Below are positions 1 to 8,102 of a stretch of 37,056 bases of DNA, piece after piece. Numbering within the stretch: position 1 is the first letter of the stretch; the number at the start of each line of letters is the position of its first letter. The notes under the pieces were generated by a model. That model did not search any database, was not told where the DNA came from, and saw nothing but the letters and a program-made list of their open reading frames with translations. Source of the DNA: Nonomuraea antri. Its GTDB lineage: Bacteria > Actinomycetota > Actinomycetes > Streptosporangiales > Streptosporangiaceae. The stretch spans positions 1-37,056 of the forward strand of contig NZ_JABCPZ010000097.1 of the NCBI RefSeq assembly GCF_013283785.1, read 5' to 3'. The position numbers were made by a program, and so were the translations under genes.

Positions 1-519
1 GGTGATGGTGGGGCGCCAGGTGGCGAGTTCGGTGAGTGGGGGGCGGGTCAGGCCGGTGACCTTGCCCAGGTCGTCCGCTCGGCGCAGGGTCACCGCGGTC
101 AGGCCGTGCGGTGAGGTGGCGAAGGCGGTCATCTCCTGCTCGGACATGAGCCCACCCTGGAGCCCCAGCGTGCGCGCGGACTCGGGCGACAGCGCCCGCC
201 CGGGTTCGAGCGTGGCCAGGTACCGCTTGGCCGGTACGTGCAGTTCGACCAGCGCCGCCACCCGGTCCCCGAGCAGCGGCCGGACCGCCGCCGCGCCGGT
301 GGCCGCGTGCCCGGCCTCGTCGCCCGGGCACAGCAGGTGGCCCAGGTCGTGCACCAGCCCGGCCACCTGCAGTTCCAGGTCGTCCGGGCACCAGTCGCGG
401 AGCACGGCCGCCACCTGCAGGCCGTGATCGAGCAGCGGCACCGGGTCGCCGGACCGGTCCGGGGTGTCCCAGGCGTTCTCGCATCGGGCCAGCAGGTCCA
501 TCAGTTCGTCGACGGTCAC
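1..519 (-). CDS. HD-domain protein, PhnZ-like di-iron oxygenase family (3' end cut by window)
   Basis: The reading frame is open to the window edge, so the C-terminus is missing. It shows an HD-superfamily metal site: a first histidine in LLDHGLQ, then the HD pair in LVHDLGHLL, and further on LHVPAKRYL, GLQGGLM and LRRADD. That combination is what I remember of the PhnZ/TmpB-type mixed-valent di-iron oxygenases of phosphonate catabolism, rather than of ordinary HD nucleotide phosphohydrolases. The frame is open up to an ATG at 579, but the GTG at 519 (start VTVDELMD) puts the first histidine about 30 residues in, as expected for the family, so I prefer it. The true substrate is unknown, and no phosphonate genes are visible on the side that can be seen. 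The neighbour on the right is divergent. Confidence 0.72.
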   Translation of the reverse strand, partial: MTVDELMDLLARCENAWDTPDRSGDPVPLLDHGLQVAAVLRDWCPDDLELQVAGLVHDLGHLLCPGDEAGHAATGAAAVRPLLGDRVAALVELHVPAKRYLATLEPGRALSPESARTLGLQGGLMSEQEMTAFATSPHGLTAVTLRRADDLGKVTGLTRPPLTELATWRPTIT

Positions 520-569
520 GGATCCACTGTCGAAGTCCCGCGGTCCGCCGTACCAGCCGGACTTTTCGA

Positions 570-575
570 TAGCTT
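570..575 (+). promoter_or_regulatory. possible -10 element TAGCTT, leaderless start
   Basis: TAGCTT fits the actinobacterial TANNNT -10 pattern and lies six bases before the ATG of the gene at 582, so the transcript would start at or very near the start codon. There is no Shine-Dalgarno sequence before that ATG. The site is a pattern match only. Confidence 0.35.
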
Positions 576-581
576 CCATAG

Positions 582-956
582 ATGAGCGACTGGCACGACG
601 TACGGGAAGAGTTGCGCGCGTTCGCCCTGGGCCTGCCCGAGGCTCACGAGGACCACCCGTGGGGCGACACGGTCATCAAGGTGAACAAGAAGGTGTTCCT
701 GTTCCTCGGCGTCGACGAGCGGACCGAGAAGTGGGATCCGTCGTTCGGGGTGAAGCTGCGTTCTGAGGCGCACGGCCACGCGCTGACCGTGCCGGGCGCG
801 GCGCCCAGCGGGTACGGGCTGGGCAAGGCCGGATGGGTGACGGTGCCGTTCCTGTCCGACCTGCCGGCGATCGACGTGCTGCGTGACTGGGTGGAGGAGA
901 GCTACCGGGCGATCGCCCCGAAGCGGGCCATGAAGGTGCTCGACGGCGAGGCGTAG
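582..956 (+). CDS. MmcQ/YjbR family DNA-binding-like protein
   Basis: This is a 124-residue protein of the MmcQ/YjbR (DUF419) family, which has a CyaY-like fold and often double-wing DNA-binding-like features; its cellular role is not established. Family signs are the N-terminal LPEAHEDHPWG, the VNKKVFLFLG strand, the conserved lysine in GVKL, and the C-terminal WVEESYRAIAPKR. The length is normal for the family. The ATG is the only sensible start and lacks a Shine-Dalgarno site, so the message may be leaderless. The gene is divergent from the HD-domain gene and ends four bases from the convergent LysE-type gene, so it is probably transcribed alone. Confidence 0.85.
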   Translation: MSDWHDVREELRAFALGLPEAHEDHPWGDTVIKVNKKVFLFLGVDERTEKWDPSFGVKLRSEAHGHALTVPGAAPSGYGLGKAGWVTVPFLSDLPAIDVLRDWVEESYRAIAPKRAMKVLDGEA

Positions 957-960
957 AGCC

Positions 961-1566
961 TCACTGGATGGCCAGGCGCAGGGCGAATCCGACCAGCACC
1001 ACGCCGGTGATCCGCTCGATCCTGGCCCGTACGCGCGGCTTGCGCAGCAGCGCGCTCACCTTGTCGATGATGACGTTGTAGAGGCTGAACCAGAGCGCGT
1101 AGAGCACCGCGATGATGCTCGACAGCAGCACCGCCTGGCCGAGCGTGTCGCCATGGGTGGGCAGGAACTGCGGCAGCCAGGTCACGAACAGCAGCAGCAC
1201 CTTGGGGTTGAGCAGGTTCGACAGCAGTCCCCTGCGTACGTGCAGCAGCGGTGAGCCCTTGGGCTCGTCCTCGACGGTGTGCTCGACCTTGTTCCTGCTG
1301 CTGAGCAGCGCGTTGATGCCGAGCCAGAGCAGGTAGCAGATGCCCAGCAGCCGGACCGCGGTGAACGCGGTGGGCGAGGCGACCAGCAGCGCCGACAGGC
1401 CGACGGCCGCGGCGGCGGCGTGCACGGACAGCCCGAGCAGGCCGCCGAGCATGGTCAGCAGCCCGGCCATGCGGCCGTGGGCGAGGGAGTTGCGCATGAT
1501 CAGGGCGGCGTCCGGGCCGGGAATCATGATCATGACGAGGGTCGTGACCGCGAAGGTCAGCAGCAT
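961..1566 (-). CDS. LysE/RhtB family amino-acid exporter
   Basis: This 201-residue integral membrane protein belongs to the LysE/RhtB superfamily, which exports amino acids and related small metabolites. It begins with a hydrophobic helix carrying the family signature (IMIPGPDAAL) and has about six hydrophobic segments: roughly residues 2-22, 36-60, 65-85, 112-132, 145-165 and 180-200. A hydrophilic loop with SSRNKVEHT lies in the middle. The ATG at 1566 is preceded by GGGAG at a workable distance. It stands alone between a convergent gene and the serine hydrolase gene. The substrate cannot be told from sequence. Confidence 0.88.
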   Translation of the reverse strand: MLLTFAVTTLVMIMIPGPDAALIMRNSLAHGRMAGLLTMLGGLLGLSVHAAAAAVGLSALLVASPTAFTAVRLLGICYLLWLGINALLSSRNKVEHTVEDEPKGSPLLHVRRGLLSNLLNPKVLLLFVTWLPQFLPTHGDTLGQAVLLSSIIAVLYALWFSLYNVIIDKVSALLRKPRVRARIERITGVVLVGFALRLAIQ

Positions 1567-1696
1567 GGCGGGGGTCTCCCGGAGCTGAGGGGCGCGCTCC
1601 CGCCAACCCGCTTGTGCGCAGGCCGCACGGTGACGCGGGCGAACATGGATGAGTGCCTTGTGGGCACTACCGATGATACCGGTACGAATGGGATGA

Positions 1697-1747
1697 ATCC
1701 CGGGCAGGCCCCCGCCCGAGACTCCGCTCAGACCGCCCGCCCGGGAT
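1697..1747 (-). terminator. hairpin after the serine hydrolase gene
   Basis: ATCCCGGGC at 1697-1705 and GCCCGGGAT at 1739-1747 form perfect nine-base arms, starting three bases beyond the stop codon at 1751. There is no clear U-run, which is common for actinobacterial terminators. The long GC-rich loop lowers certainty. Confidence 0.4.
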
Positions 1748-1750
1748 GCG

Positions 1751-2971
1751 TCACTTCGCGAACGCGGCGAGCGCCACGGCGAGTCCGCGCTGGTTCTGGC
1801 CGGCGGCCTTGGCGTCGGTCGAGTTGATCGAGTAGACCACGGTGCGGGCCAGATCGCGGGTGGCGCCGACGCCGGCCGCGCTGCCGTACCTGGCGCCCGT
1901 CTTGCCGTAGGCGACGATGCCGCCGGGCAGGACGAGCCTGGACATGCCGGAGGTGTAGGTGGCGGGGTCGCCGGTGCCGTGCTGCTTGACGTCCGGGACC
2001 GTGAACATGGGCTCCAGCTGCGCCGGCGGCACGATCTCGCCCTTGAACAGCGCGGTCACGAACCGCTCCAGGTCGGCCGTGGTGGAGATCAGGTCGCCCG
2101 AGGCCCACGTGGAGGTGACGCTGCCCACGGTCATGTCCACCACGTACGCGTCGCCGTACGGCCGCGCGTCGGGGAAGCCCTCGGGCACGACCTGGTAGCC
2201 CCGGTTGTGCGGGCCGCGCACCTGGACGCTCCGGCCCGGCAGGTAGCTGTCACGCATGCCGACCGGGCGCAGGATCCTGGTCGTCACCTCGTGCTCGTAG
2301 GACCTGCCGGTGATCTTCTCGATCAGCATCCCGGCCACGAACGTGTTGATGTTGAGGTAGTGCTGCCGGGTGCCGGGGGTGAACTCGATCGGGTTCGCCA
2401 CGGCCCTGGCGACGTACTCCTCGGGCGTCCACACCTTGAAGCGGGTGGCGTAGACCGTGGCGAGGTCGCCGGGCAGCTTCGGCGCGGGCAGGCCGCTGGT
2501 GTGGTTGAGCAACTGCCCGACGGTGATCCGCGGGTAGGCGGCGGGCAGCAGGCCGGGCAAGTGGTCCTGGACGGCGTCGTCGAGCGCGACCTTGCCCTCG
2601 GCGACGAGCTGGAGCACGACCGCCGTGGTGAACATCTTGGTCACGCTGCCCGCGCGGAAGCGCATCCCGTCCCTGGCCGGGCGCTCGCTCGTCAGGTCGC
2701 GTACGCCGCTCACGCCGTGCCAGGAGCCGGCCGAGCCGCCCACCCGCACCTCGGCGGCGGTGGCGTCGGGGGCGGGCAGCCCCGCGATCGCCTGCTTCAG
2801 CGCAGCCTCGTTGATCGGCGGCACCGCCTGCGTCGGCTGCGTGGCGGCGACGGCGGGGGTCGCGACGGCGGTCGCGCCCAGAGCGGGCAGGGCAGACAGA
2901 GCGGACAGAGCGGGCACGGCGGCCAGGGTGGACAAGGCGAGCGCGGCTGCGGCGATCCGGGTGCGCTTCAT
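1751..2971 (-). CDS. secreted serine hydrolase, beta-lactamase / DD-peptidase family
   Basis: This is a 406-residue exported protein of the serine beta-lactamase-like fold (class C beta-lactamase, D-alanyl-D-alanine carboxypeptidase or esterase group). The catalytic motifs are in order: S-V-T-K at about 109-112 (nucleophile Ser109, Lys112), HTSG at 157-160, Y-L-N at 205-207 and KTG at 357-359. Residues 1-43 form a Sec signal peptide (MKRTR, then an Ala/Leu-rich stretch). An upstream in-frame start exists at 3052, but the ATG at 2971 has GGAG eight bases ahead and yields the clean signal peptide. The signal peptide contains short ALSAL/ALPAL repeats. It could act on peptidoglycan or on small esters; nothing nearby decides this. 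Confidence 0.88.
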   Translation of the reverse strand: MKRTRIAAAALALSTLAAVPALSALSALPALGATAVATPAVAATQPTQAVPPINEAALKQAIAGLPAPDATAAEVRVGGSAGSWHGVSGVRDLTSERPARDGMRFRAGSVTKMFTTAVVLQLVAEGKVALDDAVQDHLPGLLPAAYPRITVGQLLNHTSGLPAPKLPGDLATVYATRFKVWTPEEYVARAVANPIEFTPGTRQHYLNINTFVAGMLIEKITGRSYEHEVTTRILRPVGMRDSYLPGRSVQVRGPHNRGYQVVPEGFPDARPYGDAYVVDMTVGSVTSTWASGDLISTTADLERFVTALFKGEIVPPAQLEPMFTVPDVKQHGTGDPATYTSGMSRLVLPGGIVAYGKTGARYGSAAGVGATRDLARTVVYSINSTDAKAAGQNQRGLAVALAAFAK

Positions 2972-3097
2972 GGCATATCTCCAGGTAATGAGGGGTTTCT
3001 GTGCGATGTCCTCATCCTGGCGATCAGCCGGTTCATCCCGGATCGCCCGCACCGGCGGTCTTACCCGCTCCCTCCTGAGAGCGAGACGCTCACCCGA

Positions 3098-4294
3098 TCA
3101 GGTGACCGCGAGCCGCTGGGCGTACTTCTCGTCCCGCCACAGCTCCTTGTCCAGCACCTCCAGCAGGGTCGTGGCGGCGTCGTGGACGTCCACGTACCTG
3201 AGGTAGAGCGGCGCGAAGCCGAAGCGCAGGATGTCGGGCGCGCGGAAGTCGCCGTGCACGCCGCGGTCGATCAGCGCGCGCATGATCGGGTAGCCGTCCG
3301 GGTGGCGGAAGGACACCTGGCTGCCGCGCTCGGCGGCCTCGCGCGGCGAGGCCAGCTCCAGCGCGTCGCCGATCAGGTCGATGAACAGCGAGGTCAGGGC
3401 CACGCTCTTGGCGCGCACCTGGGCCATCGGCACGCGTTCCCAGACGTCGAGCGCCGCGTCCAGGGCCGCGAACGACAACACGTGCGGGGTGCTCACCGCG
3501 AAGCGCCTGATGCCCTCGGCGCGGCGGAAGTCGGCCTCGAACGCGAACGGCTCGGCGTGGCCGTACCAGCCGGACAGGACGTTCTCCGCCGTGGCGTGGT
3601 GGCGCGGGTTGACGTAGATGAACGCGGGCGCGCCCGGCCCCGCGTTGAGGTACTTGTACGTGCACCCGACCGCGAAGTCCGCCGCCGAGACGTCCACCTC
3701 CAGGGCGCCGACGCTGTGGCACACGTCCCAGACCATGAGCGCCCCGGCCGCCTGCACCTGGGCGGTGATCGACGGCACGTCGTAGCGGGCGCCGGTGCGG
3801 TAGTCCACCTCCGACAGCAGCACCACGGCCGCGTCGTCGAACCTGCCCTCGGCCACGTCGCGCACCTCGTAGCCGCCGAGCAGCCTGGCAAGCCCCTGCA
3901 CCATGTAGTGGTCGGTGGGGAAGTTCCGCGCGTCGGAGACGATCACCTTGCGGTCCGGACGCAGCCGCAGCGCCGCCGACACCGCCTGGAAGACCGCGAT
4001 CGAGGTGGTGTTGCCCGCCACGACCTGCCCGGGCCCGGCGCCGATCAGCGGGGCCAGCCGGTCGCCGACGGTCAGCGGCTGGTCGTACCAGCCCGCGCTG
4101 TTCCAGCCGCCGACGAGCTGGGTGCCCCATTCGTCCTCGACGGCCCGGCGCACCCGCTCGGACGTGCCGCGCGGCAGCGCGCCCAGCGAGTTGCCCACCA
4201 GGTAGACGACGCCCTCAGGCAGGACGAACTCCCGCCTGAACTCCCGCAGCGGGTCCTCGGCGTCGAGGGCGCGGCAACGGTCACGGTCCAACAC
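3098..4294 (-). CDS. kynU: kynureninase
   Basis: This PLP enzyme cleaves kynurenine or 3-hydroxykynurenine to (3-hydroxy)anthranilate plus L-alanine. It is 398 residues long, normal for KynU. The PLP lysine is Lys214 in CTYKYLNAGPG, with Asp190 and His193 in WDVCHSVGAL and the N-terminal YLVGNSLGALP. A TTG at 4333 opens the same frame, but a tight TAA-AGGAG arrangement (stop of the upstream gene, then Shine-Dalgarno) sits before the GTG at 4294, so I place the start there; a TTG at 4291 is the alternative. It is the last gene of the ten-gene operon and supplies 3-hydroxyanthranilate to the dioxygenase encoded upstream. It is followed by a 126-base gap. Confidence 0.93.
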   Translation of the reverse strand: MLDRDRCRALDAEDPLREFRREFVLPEGVVYLVGNSLGALPRGTSERVRRAVEDEWGTQLVGGWNSAGWYDQPLTVGDRLAPLIGAGPGQVVAGNTTSIAVFQAVSAALRLRPDRKVIVSDARNFPTDHYMVQGLARLLGGYEVRDVAEGRFDDAAVVLLSEVDYRTGARYDVPSITAQVQAAGALMVWDVCHSVGALEVDVSAADFAVGCTYKYLNAGPGAPAFIYVNPRHHATAENVLSGWYGHAEPFAFEADFRRAEGIRRFAVSTPHVLSFAALDAALDVWERVPMAQVRAKSVALTSLFIDLIGDALELASPREAAERGSQVSFRHPDGYPIMRALIDRGVHGDFRAPDILRFGFAPLYLRYVDVHDAATTLLEVLDKELWRDEKYAQRLAVT

Positions 4295-4304
4295 GAATTC
4301 TCCT

Positions 4305-5414
4305 TTATCCCACTTCAGGGGGAATAGTGGCAATTACCCGGTTTACACCATTTTGGTGGAGCGTGGCATACCAGTTCTGCACCGGATTGTGGTGAGTCTC
4401 GTCGAAGGTGACCGTGCCACGCGGGCTCGGCAGTTCGGTCACCCGGCCCAGCGCCCCCGTCAGGTCGCCGCCCTTGGCCACCGCCCGGTCGATCAGCCGC
4501 ATGGCGTCCCAGCTCTGCGCCGCCACCATGGACGGGTTGCGCCCGGTCCTGGCCCGCCAGGTGGCCACGAACGCGGCGTTGTCCGGGTTGTCGAGCGCGG
4601 GCGAGTAGGGCCCGATGGCCACGATGCCGTCGGCGTCCGCGCCGACGCGCCGAGCCACGTCCTCGTCGGTCAGGTTGCCGCAGGCCAGCAGCGTGATCTT
4701 GTCCTGGTAGCCGTGCTGCCGGTAGGCCCGCAGGAACGCGTCGGCCTCGCCGCCAGCGTAGAAGGCGTACACCAGCTCGGCCTCGGCCGGGATCCGCGCC
4801 ATGTACGGCGCCAGGTCCACGCCCTGGCCGAACGGCGTGAGTATGCGCTTGACCGCCTTCTCGCCGTACCCCTGCTCGAAGCCGTCGAGCGTCTGCTGGC
4901 CGGCCGAGTAGTCCGAGGCCATCAGCACCACGGCCTGGCCGGCGAAGCGCTCGGCGGCGTACCTGCCCGCCGCGTACCCGTGCGCGCGGTTGGTGTACGA
5001 CACCCGGAAGACCCCGCGGCCGCCGAGCTGGTCGGCGCCGGCGTTGGCGATCACCACCGGCGTGCCCGCCGCCTCGTCGGCCACCGACACCGCCACCGGC
5101 GAGGCGATCAGGCCGGTGATCACGTCCACCCGGTCCTCCGCGATCAGCTCCCTGGCCCGCTGCCTGCCCTTCTCCGGGTTGCCCGCGTCGTCGGCGACGA
5201 CCAGCGAGGCCGGCCGGCCGCCCAGCCGGCCGCCGTTCTCGTCCAGGTAGAGGCGCATGGCGGTCTCCATGTCCTCGCCGAGCGGCGCGTAGACGCCGGT
5301 CTGGGAGATGATCGCGCCGACCTTGACCGTCGCATCCTCCTCCGCCTGCGACGGCGCCGCCGCGCCGCAGCCGGCGGCCATGAGCACCACCAGACCGAGC
5401 ACGGGTACGCGCAT
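4305..5414 (-). CDS. orphan ABC-type solute-binding lipoprotein (Leu/Ile/Val or urea/amide type)
   Basis: This is a 369-residue type I periplasmic-binding-fold protein of the branched-chain amino acid/amide family. The lipoprotein signal peptide ends AAGC, with the lipidated Cys at residue 16. The mature part starts VKVGAIISQTGVYAPLGEDM, with the typical N-terminal strand and ligand-loop region. Such proteins feed an ABC permease or act as sensors, but no permease or ATPase gene is present. It lies between the ACMS decarboxylase (12 bases upstream) and kynureninase (10 bases downstream), so it is co-transcribed with the pathway. By position I infer a ligand such as kynurenine, 3-hydroxykynurenine, anthranilate or a related aromatic. 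Confidence 0.85.
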   Translation of the reverse strand: MRVPVLGLVVLMAAGCGAAAPSQAEEDATVKVGAIISQTGVYAPLGEDMETAMRLYLDENGGRLGGRPASLVVADDAGNPEKGRQRARELIAEDRVDVITGLIASPVAVSVADEAAGTPVVIANAGADQLGGRGVFRVSYTNRAHGYAAGRYAAERFAGQAVVLMASDYSAGQQTLDGFEQGYGEKAVKRILTPFGQGVDLAPYMARIPAEAELVYAFYAGGEADAFLRAYRQHGYQDKITLLACGNLTDEDVARRVGADADGIVAIGPYSPALDNPDNAAFVATWRARTGRNPSMVAAQSWDAMRLIDRAVAKGGDLTGALGRVTELPSPRGTVTFDETHHNPVQNWYATLHQNGVNRVIATIPPEVG

Positions 5415-5426
5415 GGGAAGCTCCCT

Positions 5427-6395
5427 TCAGCCCAGATACGCCTCGGCGTTGGCGGCGAGCAGCTTGGCGCGTGCCGTGTCGGACAGGAAGGCCGCGTTCC
5501 TGATCAGCCCGCCCACCGGGGACTCGCCCAGCGGGTAGGGGAAGTCCGAGCCGAGCATGACGCGGTCCTCGCCCAGCGTGTCGACGAGCAGCCGCAGCGC
5601 CCGCTCGTCGAAGACCACCGAGTCGACGCTGAACCTGTCGAGGTAGTGCGACGGCGGGTACTCGGAGACGCCGATCAGGTCGTTCCTGCGGTGCCAGGCG
5701 TTCTCGAACCGGCCGAGCCAGAACGCGAACGAGCCGCCGCCGTGCGCGAAGCAGATCCTGAGCGTCTCGGGCACCCGGTCGAAGACGCCGCCGAGGATCA
5801 TCGCCAGGATCGACAGGTGGGTCTCGGCGGGCATCCCGACCAGCCACTGCGCCATCCACCGGTCCAGCCGCGGCCCGGACGGCATGTCCCACGGGTGCAC
5901 GAAGACGGGAACGTTCCTGCGCGCGCAGTGCTGGAGGAACTGCACGACGCCCGCATCGTCCAGGTCGCGGTCACCGACGTGGTTGCCGATCTCCACGCCC
6001 CGGTGCCCGCTGTCCAGGCACCGGTCGAGCTCCTCGCAGGCCAGGTCGGGGTCCTGCAGCGGCACCTGGCAGAACGGGACGAGCCGCTCGTCCGCGCAGA
6101 TCTCCAGTGCCAGGTCGTTGAAGATCTTCGCGATGCGCACGGCCTGCTCGGCGGGTCGGTCGTAGCCGAAGAAGACCGGGGTGGGCGAGACCACCTGCCG
6201 GTCCACGCCGTCGGCGGCCATCTGTTCCAGCCGGACGCGCGGGTCCCACGCATTGTCCTGAATTTTGCGGAAATTTCGGTCGTTGACGAGGATCGTCGCT
6301 TCCCGCTCCGAGTCGATCCTCAGCCTGGGCGCCCCCGGCCAGCCCAGATCGGGCCAGCCCTGGGGCACGTAGTGCGTGTGTACGTCAGTGATCAT
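5427..6395 (-). CDS. 2-amino-3-carboxymuconate-6-semialdehyde decarboxylase (ACMSD)
   Basis: This zinc-dependent amidohydrolase-fold decarboxylase converts ACMS, the ring-opened product of the dioxygenase, to 2-aminomuconate semialdehyde and so diverts it from quinolinate. All metal residues are visible: His6 and His8 (DVHTH), His167 (FVHPWDMP), catalytic His218 (FAHGGGSFAF) and Asp284 (GSDFPYPLGE). Spacing matches the Pseudomonas enzyme with small constant offsets. Its 322 residues are close to the bacterial enzyme. It starts 11 bases after the dioxygenase stop. Context and the HPWDM and HGGGSFAF motifs separate it from other amidohydrolases. Confidence 0.94.
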   Translation of the reverse strand: MITDVHTHYVPQGWPDLGWPGAPRLRIDSEREATILVNDRNFRKIQDNAWDPRVRLEQMAADGVDRQVVSPTPVFFGYDRPAEQAVRIAKIFNDLALEICADERLVPFCQVPLQDPDLACEELDRCLDSGHRGVEIGNHVGDRDLDDAGVVQFLQHCARRNVPVFVHPWDMPSGPRLDRWMAQWLVGMPAETHLSILAMILGGVFDRVPETLRICFAHGGGSFAFWLGRFENAWHRRNDLIGVSEYPPSHYLDRFSVDSVVFDERALRLLVDTLGEDRVMLGSDFPYPLGESPVGGLIRNAAFLSDTARAKLLAANAEAYLG

Positions 6396-6406
6396 CGGGG
6401 GTGCCG

Positions 6407-6922
6407 TCAGCCCTTGCCAGGATGGAGCGCGCCGCAGCGGTCGCAGGTGCGGGCGTTCTCATCGGCATAGAAGGCCGCGAAGACCGGCGGCAGGTCCTTG
6501 ACGATGTCACGCACCTGCAACTCGACCTCGTGCAGCTTGTTCCCGCACTCCATGCAGTACCACAGGAACTTCTCCAGCTCGCCTTCCGGCCTGATCTTCT
6601 CGACCACCAGCCCGATCGAGCCCTCCTCCGGCCGCTGCGGCGAGTGCGGCATGCGCGCCGGCAACAGCCACATCTGCCCCTCGCGGACGTGCACGGTCTC
6701 AGGCCCGTTCTCGGTCATGATGTTGACGTGCATGTTCCCGCGGATCTGGTAGAACAGCTCCTCGTACGGGTCGATGTGGAAATCGGTCCTGGAGTTGGGT
6801 CCGCCCACCACCATCACGATGAAGTCATCGCCACCGGGGAACACCTCCTTGTTCCCGACCGGCGGCTTGAGCAGGTGCGCGTGCTCGTCGACCCACTTGG
6901 TGAAGTCGATGGGAGGAATCAT
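6407..6922 (-). CDS. nbaC: 3-hydroxyanthranilate 3,4-dioxygenase
   Basis: This non-heme Fe(II) cupin opens 3-hydroxyanthranilate to ACMS. The ligands are His49, Glu55 and His93 (TDFHIDPYEELF and MPHSPQRP), with the substrate arginine Arg45. A second, rubredoxin-like metal site typical of bacterial and fungal forms is present: Cys123 and Cys126 (WYCMECG), Cys160 and Cys163 (TCDRC). The length is 171 residues, close to the Cupriavidus enzyme. The ATG overlaps the stop of the deaminase gene by four bases (ATGA), indicating translational coupling. Its product feeds the ACMSD encoded next. Confidence 0.96.
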   Translation of the reverse strand: MIPPIDFTKWVDEHAHLLKPPVGNKEVFPGGDDFIVMVVGGPNSRTDFHIDPYEELFYQIRGNMHVNIMTENGPETVHVREGQMWLLPARMPHSPQRPEEGSIGLVVEKIRPEGELEKFLWYCMECGNKLHEVELQVRDIVKDLPPVFAAFYADENARTCDRCGALHPGKG

Positions 6923-7347
6923 GATCGCTCCTGGGGATGGTAGGCGACTGCTTGCATTTCGATGAGCAGGTGCGGGTGCGGCAGCTGGTGCACGGCCACC
7001 GTGGTCCGCGTCGGCCCTTCCTCGTCGAAGAACTCGGCGTAGACCTCGTTGTAGCCCTTGAAGTCGTTCATGTTGACCAGGTACGTGGTGATCTGCACGA
7101 GGTCGGCCAGTGAGCCGCCGGCGGCCTTGAGAATGTCGCCGATGTTCTCGATCACGGCCCTGGTCTGGGCGCGGATGTCCAGGTCGGTGGCGCCGAACTC
7201 GTCCACCTCGACCCCGACGAACGTGTTGTCGGGCCTGCGGCAGCTCGTGCCGGAGACGTACAGGAAGTCTCCCGCCCGCTTGACGTGCGGAAACCGTCCT
7301 CTGGGCACGGCCTTGCCGGGCACGCGCATGGCCTTGTTCCTGGTCAC
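6919..7347 (-). CDS. 2-aminomuconate deaminase, RidA family
   Basis: This is a 142-residue RidA/YjgF-family protein. In this pathway such proteins hydrolyse 2-aminomuconate to 4-oxalocrotonate plus ammonia (NbaF/AmnE type). Visible features are RFPHVKRAGDFLYVSGTS near the N-terminus and the ligand-arginine strand GPTRTTVAVHQLPHPHLLIE. The long HQLPHPHLLIE segment is, from memory, typical of aminomuconate deaminases rather than general imine deaminases. The GTG at 7347 is chosen over the ATG at 7329 because it overlaps the previous stop (GTGA) and has a GGAGGGG Shine-Dalgarno. The end overlaps the dioxygenase start by four bases. Confidence 0.92.
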   Translation of the reverse strand: MTRNKAMRVPGKAVPRGRFPHVKRAGDFLYVSGTSCRRPDNTFVGVEVDEFGATDLDIRAQTRAVIENIGDILKAAGGSLADLVQITTYLVNMNDFKGYNEVYAEFFDEEGPTRTTVAVHQLPHPHLLIEMQAVAYHPQERS

Positions 7348-8102
7348 GTCCCCTCCGCGGTGGATGCGGCCGCCGTGAACGAGGCGCTGCCCAGGCGCTG
7401 GATCTCCACCCGGACGTGGGCGCCGGGGCGCAGCGGCTCGGCCGGCGTGGCCGCGCCGGCCAGCAGGATCGCGCCCGGCTCGATCACCTGCCCGGTGGCC
7501 TGGGCCAGCCGGGCCGCCTCGGCGATCGCCCGGCGCGGGTCGCCGAGGATCGCCCCGGTCGAGCCCACCTGCACCGGCCGGCCGTCGATCTCGAAGAGCA
7601 CGCCGAGGTTCCACTCCGCCGGGTCGTAGGCCCGCCAGGGGCCGATCACGTACGCGGCGGCGGAGGTGTTGTCGGCGATCACGCTGTCGAGCGAGAACCT
7701 GAAGTCCTGGTACCTGGAGTCGATCAGCTCGATGCCGGGGGCCACGGCCGCGACCGCGCCGGGGGCGAACGCGTCGGCCATCGACTCGATGCGCCGGCCG
7801 ACCAGGTAGACGACTTCCGGCTCCACCCTCGGATGGATGAAACCGGATACATCCGCGCTCGCGCCCTCGCCGATGCACATGGCATCAGTGAGCCTGCCCA
7901 GGATGAGGTCGTGCACGCCCATCTGACGGCGTTTGCCCTCGCTGGTGAACCCGAGCTTCACGCCCGTCAGCCGCTCTCCCCTGGCCAGGCGCAGGTCGAT
8001 CAGCTCGCGCTGCGTCTCGTAGGGGTCGAAGCCGTACTCGGGCTGCGGGATGGGGGTGGCGGTGCGGAACGCCTCGTCGAGCGCGGCGGCCAGGTCGCTC
8101 AT
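7344..8102 (-). CDS. 4-oxalocrotonate decarboxylase
   Basis: This is a 252-residue fumarylacetoacetate-hydrolase-fold enzyme of the DmpH/XylI/NbaG group, which decarboxylates 4-oxalocrotonate to 2-oxopent-4-enoate with Mg2+ or Mn2+. Distinguishing segments are GVKLGFTSEGKRRQMGV, the metal-ligand strand HPRVEPEVVYLV and ELIDSRYQDFRFSLDSV with VIADNTSAAAYVIG. These look like the decarboxylase, whereas the paralogue at 10059-10856 looks like the hydratase. In the related plasmid pathways the decarboxylase and hydratase form a complex, which fits both being in the operon. It overlaps both neighbours by four bases (ATGA at the start, GTGA at the end). Confidence 0.88.
   Translation of the reverse strand: MSDLAAALDEAFRTATPIPQPEYGFDPYETQRELIDLRLARGERLTGVKLGFTSEGKRRQMGVHDLILGRLTDAMCIGEGASADVSGFIHPRVEPEVVYLVGRRIESMADAFAPGAVAAVAPGIELIDSRYQDFRFSLDSVIADNTSAAAYVIGPWRAYDPAEWNLGVLFEIDGRPVQVGSTGAILGDPRRAIAEAARLAQATGQVIEPGAILLAGAATPAEPLRPGAHVRVEIQRLGSASFTAAASTAEGT

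Noticed and set aside
4295..4333. TTG start for kynureninase at 4333
   Set aside because: It would overlap the upstream gene by 29 bases and ignore the clear AGGAG placed right before GTG 4294.
4353..6470. Open frame of about 700 codons on the plus strand across the binding protein and ACMSD genes
   Set aside because: It is antisense to two well-supported genes. Its composition (many His, Arg, Val and Gln) is typical of a shadow frame in GC-rich DNA, with no recognisable domain.
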